Assembly (NCBI GenBank): GCA_050247515.1
Contig: JBFWUB010000007.1
Location: 62,001 to 126,000 of the forward strand
Origin: RAM1 sp050247515
Lineage (GTDB): Bacteria; Pseudomonadota; Gammaproteobacteria; Burkholderiales; Burkholderiaceae_C
DNA: 64,000 nucleotides
Direction: 5' to 3'
Shown here: one piece after another, positions 23,982-31,973 of the stretch
Numbering within the stretch: the stretch's first letter is position 1
Layout of the letters: every line of letters begins with the position of its first letter
Notes under the pieces: model-generated
Told to the model about the DNA's origin: nothing
The model's input: only the letters and a program-made list of their open reading frames with translations
Database searches by the model: none
Position numbers and translations under genes: made by a program

Positions 23982-24668
23982 TCATCGGGTAATTCGGTAA
24001 GGCTCGTCAAAATCCACAAAGTCTTTCTCAGCCAGCGCGTCGTCCATCCAGGCCTTCACACCCGGCAACGCACACACGCGGCGGATGTAGTCGGTGATGT
24101 GGCCGGGCACCGGCAGCGCGTAGTTGCGGATGCGCATGCACACCGGGGCGAAATAGGCGTCGGCAATCGTGAATTCGCCAAACAGCATCGGGCCCTTGTG
24201 GGCTTCCAGCAGCTGGGTCCACATGTCCACGATGCGCTGCACGTCGGCGCGCACTGCAGCCTGGTCGCGCCAGGCAATGGCGCCGGCGGTGGCCAGCTGG
24301 GCTTCGATGTTCATGGGGCAGGCATTGCGCAGCGCGCCAAAGCCGGCATGCATCTCGGCACACACGCTGCGCGCACGGCCACGAGCCTGGGCATCTTGTG
24401 GCCACAGTTTTTTGTCAGGGAATTTGTCGGCCACGTATTCGGCAATGGCCAGCGTGTCCCATACCGCAAAGCCGTCGTCCACCAGCACCGGCACGCGGCC
24501 GGTCGGGTTCACCGCCAGGATGGTTCGCTTGAACTCGGAGTCCGGGGAGTTGAACGAGTCAAAACGCACCATCACTTCGTCGAACGGAATGCCGGCCTGC
24601 TTGAGCAGCACCCAGGGGCGCATGGACCAGGAGGAATAGTTCTTGTTGCCGATGTACAGGGTGAGCAT
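23982..24668 (-). CDS. Glutathione S-transferase family protein
   Basis: A 228-residue protein with an N-terminal thioredoxin-like domain and a helical C-terminal domain. The opening LYIGNKNYSSWSMRPW and the cis-proline NPTGRVPVL are typical of the zeta/maleylacetoacetate-isomerase-like or GstA-type bacterial branch with a serine-rich active site. Substrate unknown. It precedes dapA on the same strand; its TGA overlaps the most upstream candidate dapA ATG. Confidence 0.88.
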   Translation of the reverse strand: MLTLYIGNKNYSSWSMRPWVLLKQAGIPFDEVMVRFDSFNSPDSEFKRTILAVNPTGRVPVLVDDGFAVWDTLAIAEYVADKFPDKKLWPQDAQARGRARSVCAEMHAGFGALRNACPMNIEAQLATAGAIAWRDQAAVRADVQRIVDMWTQLLEAHKGPMLFGEFTIADAYFAPVCMRIRNYALPVPGHITDYIRRVCALPGVKAWMDDALAEKDFVDFDEPYRITR

Positions 24669-24725
24669 GGAGGTCTCCGTTGGAAGTGACCGGATGCTAA
24701 GCCCCCAGGCGGCGGCGATTGATGC

Positions 24726-24752
24726 AAAAAAACGCCGGAATTGATGCCGGCG
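24726..24752 (-). terminator. Rho-independent terminator after the NDUFA9-like gene
   Basis: On the minus strand a 6-bp perfect stem (CGCCGG / CCGGCG, 24733-24752, 8-base loop) is followed by seven Ts (24726-24732). It lies 27 bases beyond the stop of the SDR gene and 58 bases before the gst start, so it separates the two transcription units. Confidence 0.85.
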
Positions 24753-24778
24753 ATTTTCCCGGGAGGGGCCGGGGCCGC

Positions 24779-25720
24779 TCAGCGGCCGGCGGCGCGCCGG
24801 TAGCGGTCCAGCCCGTCGTTCACGCCGCGCGGGCCCAGGTACAGCGGCGCGATGGCCTGCAGTGCCGCCGGTGCAATGCCCAGCGCGTCCAGGCCGGGCA
24901 GGGCCCCGCTGGCGACGTTGTCGGTCTGCATGGCGGCCAGGTTGTCACGGCTCATCAGCGGCTCGCCGGGTGCCAGCTCCATCAACAGGGCCTGCAGCCG
25001 GCCCAGCGCCATCGGCAGGGCGATCACGGGCCGCTCGCAGCCGGCGTAGCGGCCAGCCAGCTGCACCAGCTCGCGCAGGGTGTACACGTCGGGGCCGCAG
25101 GCTTCGAACGTGCGGCCCACCGTGTCGGGCCGCTGCAGCGCGCTCACCACGGCCTGGGCCACGTCCTCCACCCACACCGGCTGGAAGCGCGCCTGCGTGC
25201 CGGCCAGCGGCATGACGGGAAACACCCGCTGCAGCCGTGCAAACAGGTTGAGGAACTGGTCCTCGGGCCCGAAGATCACGCTGGGGCGCAGCACGGTCAG
25301 GTGCAGCGGTGCGGCCCGCAGGGCCTGCTCGCCGGCCGCCTTGCTGCGCTGGTAGGCCGATGCCGCATCGGGCGCGGCGCCCAGGGCGCTCACATGCACC
25401 ACGCGGCGCACGCCGGCGGCGGCGCAGGCACGCGCCAGCTTTTGCGGCAGTTCCACATGGGCGCGCTGGAAGGCAGCCTCGCTGCCGTGCAGGATGGCCA
25501 CCAGGTTCACCACCGCGTCGTGGCCCGCCACCAGCCGCGTCAGCGCGGCCTCGTCGTGCACGTCGCATTCCACCGGCTGCAAAAGCGGCAGCGTGATCAG
25601 GTCGCGTGCCGTGGCCAGGCGGCGCGTGGCCACCGTCACATGGCATAGCAGCCGCGCCAGCTTTTCGCACACATGGCGGCCCACAAAGCCGGTGCCGCCC
25701 AGGATCAGGATGCGTGTCAT
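24779..25720 (-). CDS. Atypical SDR, complex I NDUFA9-like / NAD(P)-dependent epimerase family
   Basis: A 313-residue extended or atypical short-chain dehydrogenase. The Rossmann loop GGTGFVGRHV is at residues 8-17, and SALGAAPDAASAYQRSKAAGE carries the Y-x3-K equivalent in shorter form (YQRSK). The pattern resembles NDUFA9-type proteins and NAD(P)H-binding ubiquinone-related proteins. Its exact role is unknown. The start overlaps the MgtC-like stop by 4 bases (ATGA), and a terminator follows its stop. Confidence 0.82.
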   Translation of the reverse strand: MTRILILGGTGFVGRHVCEKLARLLCHVTVATRRLATARDLITLPLLQPVECDVHDEAALTRLVAGHDAVVNLVAILHGSEAAFQRAHVELPQKLARACAAAGVRRVVHVSALGAAPDAASAYQRSKAAGEQALRAAPLHLTVLRPSVIFGPEDQFLNLFARLQRVFPVMPLAGTQARFQPVWVEDVAQAVVSALQRPDTVGRTFEACGPDVYTLRELVQLAGRYAGCERPVIALPMALGRLQALLMELAPGEPLMSRDNLAAMQTDNVASGALPGLDALGIAPAALQAIAPLYLGPRGVNDGLDRYRRAAGR

Positions 25721-26241
25721 TTCTTTGTATCGTCAGGCAGGATGGTTCGGGGTTCGGGCTTTTCAATCGCCTTGACCACCACCGGCACCAGCGACAGGAT
25801 CACCAGCGCCAGCACGGTGCTGATGACGGCCGTGGCCTCGCGGCCCAGGCCGGCGGCCATGCCGATGGCCGCCGTGAGCCACATGCCGGCGGCGGTGGTC
25901 AGGCCACGCACGCGGTCTTCGTCTTCGCTCTTCAAAATGCTGCCCGCGCACAGGAAGCCGATGCCGGCCACCACGCCCTGGATCACGCGGCTCAGGTCGG
26001 CCGGCAGGATGCCCGCCTGCTGCGGGATCAGCACAAACAGCGCCGCGCCCATGGCCACCAGCATGTGGGTGCGCACGCCCGCGGCCTTGCCCTTGTTCTC
26101 GCGCTCCAGGCCCAGCAGGCCGCCCAGCAGCGCGGCCAGCAGCAGGCGCAGCACAATCCGCGTGGCCTGCGCCAGGTCGGGCACGTCTGAAAACTCAGAA
26201 GCCACCGTCTGGCCGATGACCTGCCACCAGGGGATGTCCAT
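25717..26241 (-). CDS. MgtC/SapB family membrane protein
   Basis: A 174-residue inner-membrane protein with about four to five helices. The family signature LLGGLLGLERE is at about residues 39-49, and VAGIGFLCAGSIL and GLTTAAGMWLTAAIGMAAG follow. MgtC relatives help cells cope with low magnesium or act on the F1Fo ATPase in pathogens; for environmental bacteria the role is undefined. It is 14 bases downstream of slt and overlaps the next gene by 4 bases. Confidence 0.87.
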   Translation of the reverse strand: MDIPWWQVIGQTVASEFSDVPDLAQATRIVLRLLLAALLGGLLGLERENKGKAAGVRTHMLVAMGAALFVLIPQQAGILPADLSRVIQGVVAGIGFLCAGSILKSEDEDRVRGLTTAAGMWLTAAIGMAAGLGREATAVISTVLALVILSLVPVVVKAIEKPEPRTILPDDTKK

Positions 26242-26255
26242 GATCTGCGGGACCC

Positions 26256-28274
26256 TCAGGGCAGGTCGCGGTTGGGTTCGGGCAGGGCCGCATCGCGTGG
26301 GCCGACGTGGCCCATGCGCGCTTTCAATGACTGCGGCTGGCCGCTCAGGATGGCCGCATACATGGTGGCGTTGGACACCACCTTCTTCACGTAGTCGCGC
26401 GTTTCATTGAAGGGCACGTTCTCGGCCCAGGCCGCGCCTTCCAGTACCGGGCCGGTGCCACCGGGCGCACGCCAGTGGCGCGGGCGGCCTGGCCCGGCGT
26501 TGTAGGCGGCGGCGGCCAGCGGCATGGAGCCGTCAAAGTCGTCCAGCACGAGCTTGAGGTAGCCGGTGCCGATGGCGATGTTGGTCTCGCGGTCGTTGAT
26601 CTGGTCGGCGGTGAAGTTGGTCAGGCCGATCTTGCGCGCCGTCCATCGCGCCGTGGCGGGCATGACCTGCATCAGGCCTGATGCGCCCACGTGCGAGCGT
26701 GCGTCCATGATGAAGCGGCTTTCCTGGCGGATCAGGCCGTACACATAGGCCGGGTCCAGCGCGATCTCGCGGCTGCGGCGCACCACCGACTCACGAAACG
26801 GCATGGGAAAGCGCTGCTCCACGTCCACCACGTCGCGCGTGCGTTCGCTGGTGTTGATGCAGCGGTCCCATACCTCGCGGTCGCAGGCAAACTGCGCGGC
26901 GGCCAGCAGTTCGCGGTCGTTCATGCCGCCGGGTTTGTGCAGGTTGGTGGCGTAGTTCCATTCGCGCACGCCCTCGGGCCGAAGGCCGATGGCAATGGCG
27001 TACAGCCCGCGGTTCAGGCTTGCGTTCAGCCGGGCGGCGTCTTTTTCCTCGGCCGTGAGCGGCGCAGGGCGCTCGGGCGCGGTGATCTTGCGGCCCAGTT
27101 CTTCCAGCGCCAGCTGTTCGTAAAAGCCGCGCGGCGAGGCGATGCGTTCCAGCAGCACCATTGCCTCAGTGCGTTTGTCTGACGGATTGGGCGAAGTGGC
27201 CAGCAACGCGCGCGCCTTCCAGTACGTCCAGGTGGGGTCGCGCTGGCCTTCGTCACTCATGCCGTTCACGGCCGACAGCACGTCGGCCCAGCGCGGCTTG
27301 CCGCCCGCGCGCAGGGCGGCGCGCACCTTCCAGCCCAGCATGTCGTCAGTCAGGTCGCTGTCCTTGCTGACATTGGCGTAGTAACCCAGGGCGTCGCTGG
27401 ACAGCTTGCCGGCTGCCTGCTTGCCGATCACGCCCCAGACCCAGTTGCGCTCCTCGGCGCTCAGCTGCGGGCCCCATTTGTTGTCCAGCTGGCGCGCGGC
27501 GCCCTCCACATCGCCCACGGCCAGCTTGATGAGGGCCAGCGTGATGAGTTCCTTGCGCACTTTCGATGCGGCCGTCACGCGGCTGGTCAAAAACTTCACC
27601 GGGCTGGCGTTCAGCTCGGCCATCAGGGGCAGGGCTTCGGGCGCAATGATCTCCACCGCCTTGGTGGCCGCGCGAGCCCGGTTGGCCTCGGTGGCCAGGC
27701 GGGCCTTGATCCAGGCGTCCTGGGCCGTCATGCCCGTGGCACGGCGGGCGCCGTCGCGCTCGCCGATCAGCCGGCTGGCCGCATGGGCGCAGCCGTCGTC
27801 GGCGTCACGCTGGGCATGCCAGTTGCGGCGCACCTCGTCGGCCAGCGTGGCGGGGGCGGCCGCGCCCTGGGTGATGTGCTGCACCAGCAGCGCATAGCAA
27901 CGCACCTCGCGGTCGTCGTTCATGCGGAACTTGGGGTACTCGGCCTCAAAGGTGGTCCAGTCGCGCCGCTGGCCCAGCATCAGCAGCCAGTCGTTGCGCA
28001 GGCGGTCTTCCTGATACGTACCGGCATAGCGCGCCATGAAGTCCTGGATATCCTGCACGCTGGCGCTGTCCAGCCGGGCGCGCAGTTCCCAGTAGGCGGC
28101 CCAGGGCTCCAGTGCGTGGCCGCGCAGCTTGGGCAGCATTTGCGAGAGCTTGCGCGTGTCGCCGCGCTTGTAGGCCTGGTTCATGTCCAGGATCAGGTCG
28201 TCGCCGCGCGACTGCGCCTGCACACCGCAGGCGACCGCAGCTGCGATCAATGTCAGAATGGTTCGAAACTGCAT
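26256..28274 (-). CDS. slt: Soluble lytic murein transglycosylase, Slt70-type
   Basis: This periplasmic enzyme cleaves the MurNAc-GlcNAc bond to give 1,6-anhydro-muropeptides. The 672 residues start with a signal peptide (cut near AQS), followed by a long alpha-helical superhelix and a C-terminal catalytic domain. Catalytic glutamate is in LIRQESRF, with GASGLMQVMPATA and AAAYNAGPGR as the other family motifs. The start is only 9 bases from the divergent folate-ligase start, so the two promoters must lie within or overlap the opposing genes. Confidence 0.93.
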   Translation of the reverse strand: MQFRTILTLIAAAVACGVQAQSRGDDLILDMNQAYKRGDTRKLSQMLPKLRGHALEPWAAYWELRARLDSASVQDIQDFMARYAGTYQEDRLRNDWLLMLGQRRDWTTFEAEYPKFRMNDDREVRCYALLVQHITQGAAAPATLADEVRRNWHAQRDADDGCAHAASRLIGERDGARRATGMTAQDAWIKARLATEANRARAATKAVEIIAPEALPLMAELNASPVKFLTSRVTAASKVRKELITLALIKLAVGDVEGAARQLDNKWGPQLSAEERNWVWGVIGKQAAGKLSSDALGYYANVSKDSDLTDDMLGWKVRAALRAGGKPRWADVLSAVNGMSDEGQRDPTWTYWKARALLATSPNPSDKRTEAMVLLERIASPRGFYEQLALEELGRKITAPERPAPLTAEEKDAARLNASLNRGLYAIAIGLRPEGVREWNYATNLHKPGGMNDRELLAAAQFACDREVWDRCINTSERTRDVVDVEQRFPMPFRESVVRRSREIALDPAYVYGLIRQESRFIMDARSHVGASGLMQVMPATARWTARKIGLTNFTADQINDRETNIAIGTGYLKLVLDDFDGSMPLAAAAYNAGPGRPRHWRAPGGTGPVLEGAAWAENVPFNETRDYVKKVVSNATMYAAILSGQPQSLKARMGHVGPRDAALPEPNRDLP

Positions 28275-28283
28275 CTGGGCATT

Positions 28284-28868
28284 ATGGACAAGTCAGAGGA
28301 AAAAAGGTCTTTACGCAAGGCGCTCATTGAGGAGCGCCTGAACCTGCCGGACCGGCTGGAGCGCGCCGACTTGCTGCAGCGCGTGATGCGCATCTGGCTG
28401 GTGGGCCGGCCCGACACCATGATCGGCGCCTACTGGCCCATCAAGGGCGAATTCGACCCGCTGCCCGCGCTGCACCGCTGGAAGGAGGACGGCGAGCTGC
28501 TGGACGAGCCGGCCCTGCGCCGCATCGGCCTGCCGGTGGTGGACAAGCTGCACAAGACCCTGACCTTCCACGCCTGGTACCCGGGCTGCCCGATGGAAGA
28601 GGACGCCTACGGCATCCCCAAGCCCAAGGACACCGAGATCATTGTTCCTACCTTGCTGTTTGTGCCTTGTGTGGGGTATGGGCCGGGGGGGTACCGGCTG
28701 GGGTACGGGGGTGGGTTTTATGACCGGACCCTGGCTTCTCTGGAACCGCGCCCGTTTACTGTGGGGCTTGGGTTTACCAATGGGTTTTTGCCTGAGCTGG
28801 AGCCAGAGGACCATGATGTGCCGCTGGATGCGATCTTGAATGACAACGGGGTGGTTTGGCCGGTTTGA
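28284..28868 (+). CDS. 5-formyltetrahydrofolate cyclo-ligase
   Basis: This enzyme converts 5-formyl-THF to 5,10-methenyl-THF with ATP. The 194-residue protein shows the N-terminal RKALIEERL basic helix and the family signature GYGPGGYRLGYGGGFYDR. ATG 28284 lies 9 bases from the slt start; the open frame upstream is a shadow of slt. The last third of the gene is unusually rich in G and T on the coding strand, a trend that continues up to the palindromic element downstream. Confidence 0.93.
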   Translation: MDKSEEKRSLRKALIEERLNLPDRLERADLLQRVMRIWLVGRPDTMIGAYWPIKGEFDPLPALHRWKEDGELLDEPALRRIGLPVVDKLHKTLTFHAWYPGCPMEEDAYGIPKPKDTEIIVPTLLFVPCVGYGPGGYRLGYGGGFYDRTLASLEPRPFTVGLGFTNGFLPELEPEDHDVPLDAILNDNGVVWPV

Positions 28869-28902
28869 ATCTCTTTGTTTTTGTTTTTTTGGTGGTTGAT
28901 AG

Positions 28903-29321
28903 ACCTCTTGTTTCCCCCCTATCCCCCCCCGCCCCCTTTCACCCCCGCCGGGGTGAAAGGGGGAGCCTGGATTTGAGCCCCGCGCGCCGGACACCTGAAG
29001 AATCGGGGTGAGGCTGCGGTACACCCGTGAACGCCACGGCCAGCGCCAACAGTTGGGGCGGTGGCCGCCCATCACATGCCAACGCGAGCCGCGCGCGAAG
29101 CGCGCGCTGGCTCGTCCTGCACGCGCAGCGGGCAGCGGTTCCGATCAGCCCTGCCAGCCACCGCCCCAACAGCAGGCCAGGGCCGTGGCGAACCCAGTCG
29201 TACCGCAGCGCCACCCCGATTCTTCAGTCAGCCGGAGTCCAACACCAGAATCCAAGGCTCCCCTTTCCACCCCGGCGGGGGTGGAAAGGGGCGGGGGGGA
29301 TAGGGGGGGGAAACAAGAGGT
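28903..29321 (-). repeat. ~420-bp palindromic repeat element, copy B
   Basis: This gene-free stretch between the convergent folate ligase and LysR genes is the second copy of the element at 22551-22971, in opposite orientation. Its ends are near-perfect inverted repeats (GACCTCTTGTTTCCCCCC and its complement), and terminal hairpins and inner inverted blocks match copy A. Flanking T-rich (left) and A-rich (right) tracts also mirror each other. No protein is encoded; short open frames through it are artefacts of the palindrome. Confidence 0.88.
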
Positions 29322-29355
29322 CCAACAACAACCAACAAAACAACAAAACAAAGAG

Positions 29356-30339
29356 TCAGTCCATGTCATCCACAGTATCCGGATCAGGCACCTCCCCAAT
29401 AGTCTCCCGAGTCGCCTTGCTCTGCGACATCAACCACGCACAAAACGCCTTGATCTCAGGCCGCTGCGCACTGCGCGGCCCCACCAGCAGCCAGTAAGCC
29501 ATCGGTGAATCCATGCGCTGCCCCGGCAGCACCTCGATCAGATCGCCGTTGGCCAGGCTTTCAGCCACCAGCGGCAGGCGGGCCAGCACCACCCCCTGGC
29601 CGGTCAGTGCCGCCTGCACCATCTGGTAGGCGTAGTTGAAATACAGCCAGCGCTTGGCCTGCTGCTTGGTCAGGCCGCGCTCGTCAAACCAGCGGCGCCA
29701 CGTCAGCCACTCCAGGTGAGTGTGGTGGGCGTCGCCGGCTTCGATCAGGGCAAAGTTCGCCAGGTCTTCGGGCTTTTTCAGGGGCGCGCCGCTTTTGATC
29801 AACCAGGGGCTGGCCACGGGCGTGAGCTGCTCGCCAAACATGCGCACGGCGTTGGGCGGCATGCTGGCCACCGGGCCGTAGCGCAGGGCCAGGTCCACGT
29901 CCGCCACGTCCAGGTCCAGCGCGTTGTCGGACGCATCAATGCGGATGTCGATGTCGGGGTTGTCGCGCTGGAAGGCCTCCAGCCGCGGGATCAGCCACAT
30001 CGATGCAAACGACGCAAAGGTGGTCAGCGCCACCGCCTTGCGCCCCGCGCTCTGGCGGATCTGGCGCACCGCGTTGTCAATGCGCGGCAGCGCCTGCGTG
30101 ACGGCCATCAGCAGCTGCGCGCCGGCGCTGGTCAGCTCCACCGCGCGCGTGTGCCGCAAGAACAGCGGCACGCCCACTTCTTCTTCCAGCGACTGGATCT
30201 GGCGGCTCACGGCGGACTGCGTCAGCGCCATTTCCTCGGACGCCGCGCGAAAGTTCAGGTGCCGGGCCACGGCCTCAAAGGCGCGCAGGTGGCCGGCCGA
30301 AATGGGCCGGGTGCGCAGGTGGGTCTGGGAATGCTGCAT
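29356..30339 (-). CDS. LysR family transcriptional regulator, GcvA-like
   Basis: A 327-residue LysR regulator. The winged HTH is at about 14-75 (LRAFEAVARHLNFRAASEEM, ALTQSAVSRQIQSLEEEVG in two parts) and the effector-binding domain follows, with LDLDVADVDLALRYG typical of the GcvA group. ATG 30339 is preferred over an in-frame TTG 9 bases upstream. It is divergent from the DUF2917 gene, with a perfect LysR-type box between them, so it likely controls that gene and itself. The inducer is unknown. Confidence 0.9.
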   Translation of the reverse strand: MQHSQTHLRTRPISAGHLRAFEAVARHLNFRAASEEMALTQSAVSRQIQSLEEEVGVPLFLRHTRAVELTSAGAQLLMAVTQALPRIDNAVRQIRQSAGRKAVALTTFASFASMWLIPRLEAFQRDNPDIDIRIDASDNALDLDVADVDLALRYGPVASMPPNAVRMFGEQLTPVASPWLIKSGAPLKKPEDLANFALIEAGDAHHTHLEWLTWRRWFDERGLTKQQAKRWLYFNYAYQMVQAALTGQGVVLARLPLVAESLANGDLIEVLPGQRMDSPMAYWLLVGPRSAQRPEIKAFCAWLMSQSKATRETIGEVPDPDTVDDMD

Positions 30340-30383
30340 GGGTGTCAACCGCTGTCAGGAGCGTCCAAAACGTGTCAGGTGCA

Positions 30384-30404
30384 TTGATGCGTAACCGGAA
30401 TCAA
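30384..30404. promoter_or_regulatory. LysR-type operator (TTGAT-N11-ATCAA)
   Basis: A perfect interrupted palindrome, TTGAT at 30384-30388 and ATCAA at 30400-30404, with the T-N11-A geometry of LysR recognition sites. It lies midway in the 145-base gap between the divergent LysR and DUF2917 genes. Confidence 0.7.
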
Positions 30405-30484
30405 TAGCTTAAGTCCTTTTCATTGGACGGCCAAGCACCCGTCGCCGATCATTCAATGCCCGAATGCCTCAACTGGAGAACACC

Positions 30485-31024
30485 ATGGCAGCTCAAATGC
30501 TCACGCAAACGCAACAATCCCTGTCATCCGCAGCCCTGCCCGGCACCTGGAAGCTGGGCGCGGGCCGTGCCATTACGCTGGCCCCGCGGGAGGACGCCGT
30601 GCTGCGCGTGGCCCACGGCCGGGTGTGGCTCACCTTTGAGGGCGTGCACGGCAATACACCTGCCGACAGCGGCGACCATTTCCTGGACGTCGGGCAACAG
30701 GTCACGGTGCAGGCGGGGCAACGTGTGGTGCTCGAATCCCTGAGTCCCCAGCGCAGCGCGCCGGCCTATTTCAATTGGGAACCCCTGCCCGCCCTGGTGG
30801 CGCAGCCCCTGCGCGCCACCAACCGCTGGCACCTGGCCGTCGTTCAGCCCCTGGCTGACTTGCGGCTGGCCGCCTTGATGGGCCTGGGTGCGGTGGGCCG
30901 CCTGGTGGCGGGCGTCTTTGGTCTGGCGGGTGATGTGGCCTTGGGCCGCGACCGCACCGCCTTGGCCGCCTGCGCCTTCAACGCACAAGCCAAGGCCTGC
31001 CGCGCCCACGGCGCCATGAGCTGA
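30485..31024 (+). CDS. DUF2917 domain-containing protein
   Basis: A 179-residue protein of the DUF2917 family, marked by LRVAHGRVWLTFEG and a following D-x-F-L motif in a cupin-like beta domain (about 20-85). The C-terminal half is alanine-rich and weakly conserved. Function unknown; genes of this family often sit opposite LysR regulators, as here. The ATG follows a CTGGAGA ribosome-binding site. The last 181 bases overlap the convergent TfoX-like gene. Confidence 0.8.
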   Translation: MAAQMLTQTQQSLSSAALPGTWKLGAGRAITLAPREDAVLRVAHGRVWLTFEGVHGNTPADSGDHFLDVGQQVTVQAGQRVVLESLSPQRSAPAYFNWEPLPALVAQPLRATNRWHLAVVQPLADLRLAALMGLGAVGRLVAGVFGLAGDVALGRDRTALAACAFNAQAKACRAHGAMS

Positions 31025-31335
31025 GGCGATTCCATCGCGTCATCCGGCGCGCTGAAGTAATTGACGCTGCGCGCCACGCCCTTGGCGGTATAGGTAAACC
31101 GCCTGCAACCCGCCGCCTCATAGAGGCCGCGGGTTTCTTCATTGCCCTTGAGCCACAGCGTCTCGCCGTCGCCCAGGTCCAGCACCCAGGCAATGCTCAG
31201 GCCCCCGGTGCTGATGCCAAAGCCACCGAACATGCGCTTGCGCTCGCACGGGCCCACGCTGGCCAGCAGCTCGCAGCAGTAGTCGGCAAAAGCGGTGGGT
31301 TTGGGTGTGGGCTTGGGGGTGTGGGTGGAAGCCAT
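30844..31335 (-). CDS. TfoX/Sxy family protein with basic C-terminal tail
   Basis: A 163-residue protein with a TfoX N-terminal domain (about 15-118): KRMFGGFGIST, a WLKGNEET segment and YTAKGVARSVNYFSAP. After it comes a lysine-, arginine-, proline- and alanine-rich tail of about 45 residues, histone-H1-like, seen in some relatives. TfoX promotes competence-gene expression in other bacteria, but single-domain homologues are not proven to do so. Its tail-coding DNA overlaps the DUF2917 gene on the other strand by 181 bases. Confidence 0.78.
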   Translation of the reverse strand: MASTHTPKPTPKPTAFADYCCELLASVGPCERKRMFGGFGISTGGLSIAWVLDLGDGETLWLKGNEETRGLYEAAGCRRFTYTAKGVARSVNYFSAPDDAMESPQLMAPWARQALACALKAQAAKAVRSRPKATSPARPKTPATRRPTAPRPIKAASRKSARG

Positions 31336-31373
31336 GAGTCAACCTTATCACCGCCGCCGGGATAATGCCCGGC

Positions 31374-31973
31374 ATGGCCCGCCCCAAGTCCCAGCACCAC
31401 GACCTCAAGCGCGAGGAGATCCTGGACATCGCTGCCCAGTGCTTTGCCAACCAGAGCTACCCGGCCGCCAGCATGAACGACATTGCCGCGGCCGGCGGCA
31501 CCAGCAAGGCGCGCCTGTACCACTATTACGGCAGCAAGGACGCCATCCTGTTTGACCTGCTGGACCGCTACACCCAGCGCCTGCTGGCGCTCATTGCCCA
31601 GGCCGAGGCCACGGCCCAGCGGCGCAACCTGGACGACCGGGCCGCGCTGCACGAGCTGATCCGCAGCTTTCTGGAGGAATACGAAACCTCGGCCACGCGC
31701 CATGTGGCGCTGTTGAACGACACCAAGTTTCTGGGCGACGAGCAGCGCGAGCTGATCCTGAACCGCCAGCGCGACGTGGTGTCGGCCGTGACGCGCTTTT
31801 TGCGCCGCGCCTACCCGCATCGGCTGAACCCGGTGAACCAGACCGCCGTGACCATGATGCTGTTCGGCATGATCAACTGGACGTTCACCTGGCTGCGCCC
31901 GGGCGGGGCGATGAGCTACGCCGCGTTTGCCGAGGAAGTGATTGCGATGGTTGAGGGCGGGTTGGCTGCATGA
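31374..31973 (+). CDS. TetR/AcrR family transcriptional regulator
   Basis: A 199-residue TetR regulator. The N-terminal HTH (about 10-57) reads EILDIAAQCFANQSYPAAS then MNDIAAAGGTSKARLYHYYG and SKDAILFDLLD; the rest is an all-helical ligand-binding domain. ATG 31374 (MARPKSQ) is used; ATG 31365 is 3 codons upstream. It overlaps the gluconokinase gene by 4 bases, so both are co-expressed. A perfect palindrome at 32468-32481, before the MBL gene, is a possible operator. Confidence 0.88.
   Translation: MARPKSQHHDLKREEILDIAAQCFANQSYPAASMNDIAAAGGTSKARLYHYYGSKDAILFDLLDRYTQRLLALIAQAEATAQRRNLDDRAALHELIRSFLEEYETSATRHVALLNDTKFLGDEQRELILNRQRDVVSAVTRFLRRAYPHRLNPVNQTAVTMMLFGMINWTFTWLRPGGAMSYAAFAEEVIAMVEGGLAA

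Noticed and set aside
23899..23985. N-terminal extension of dapA to ATG 23985
   Set aside because: It would translate a repeat hairpin and lies before the conserved N-terminal strand; kept only as an alternative start.
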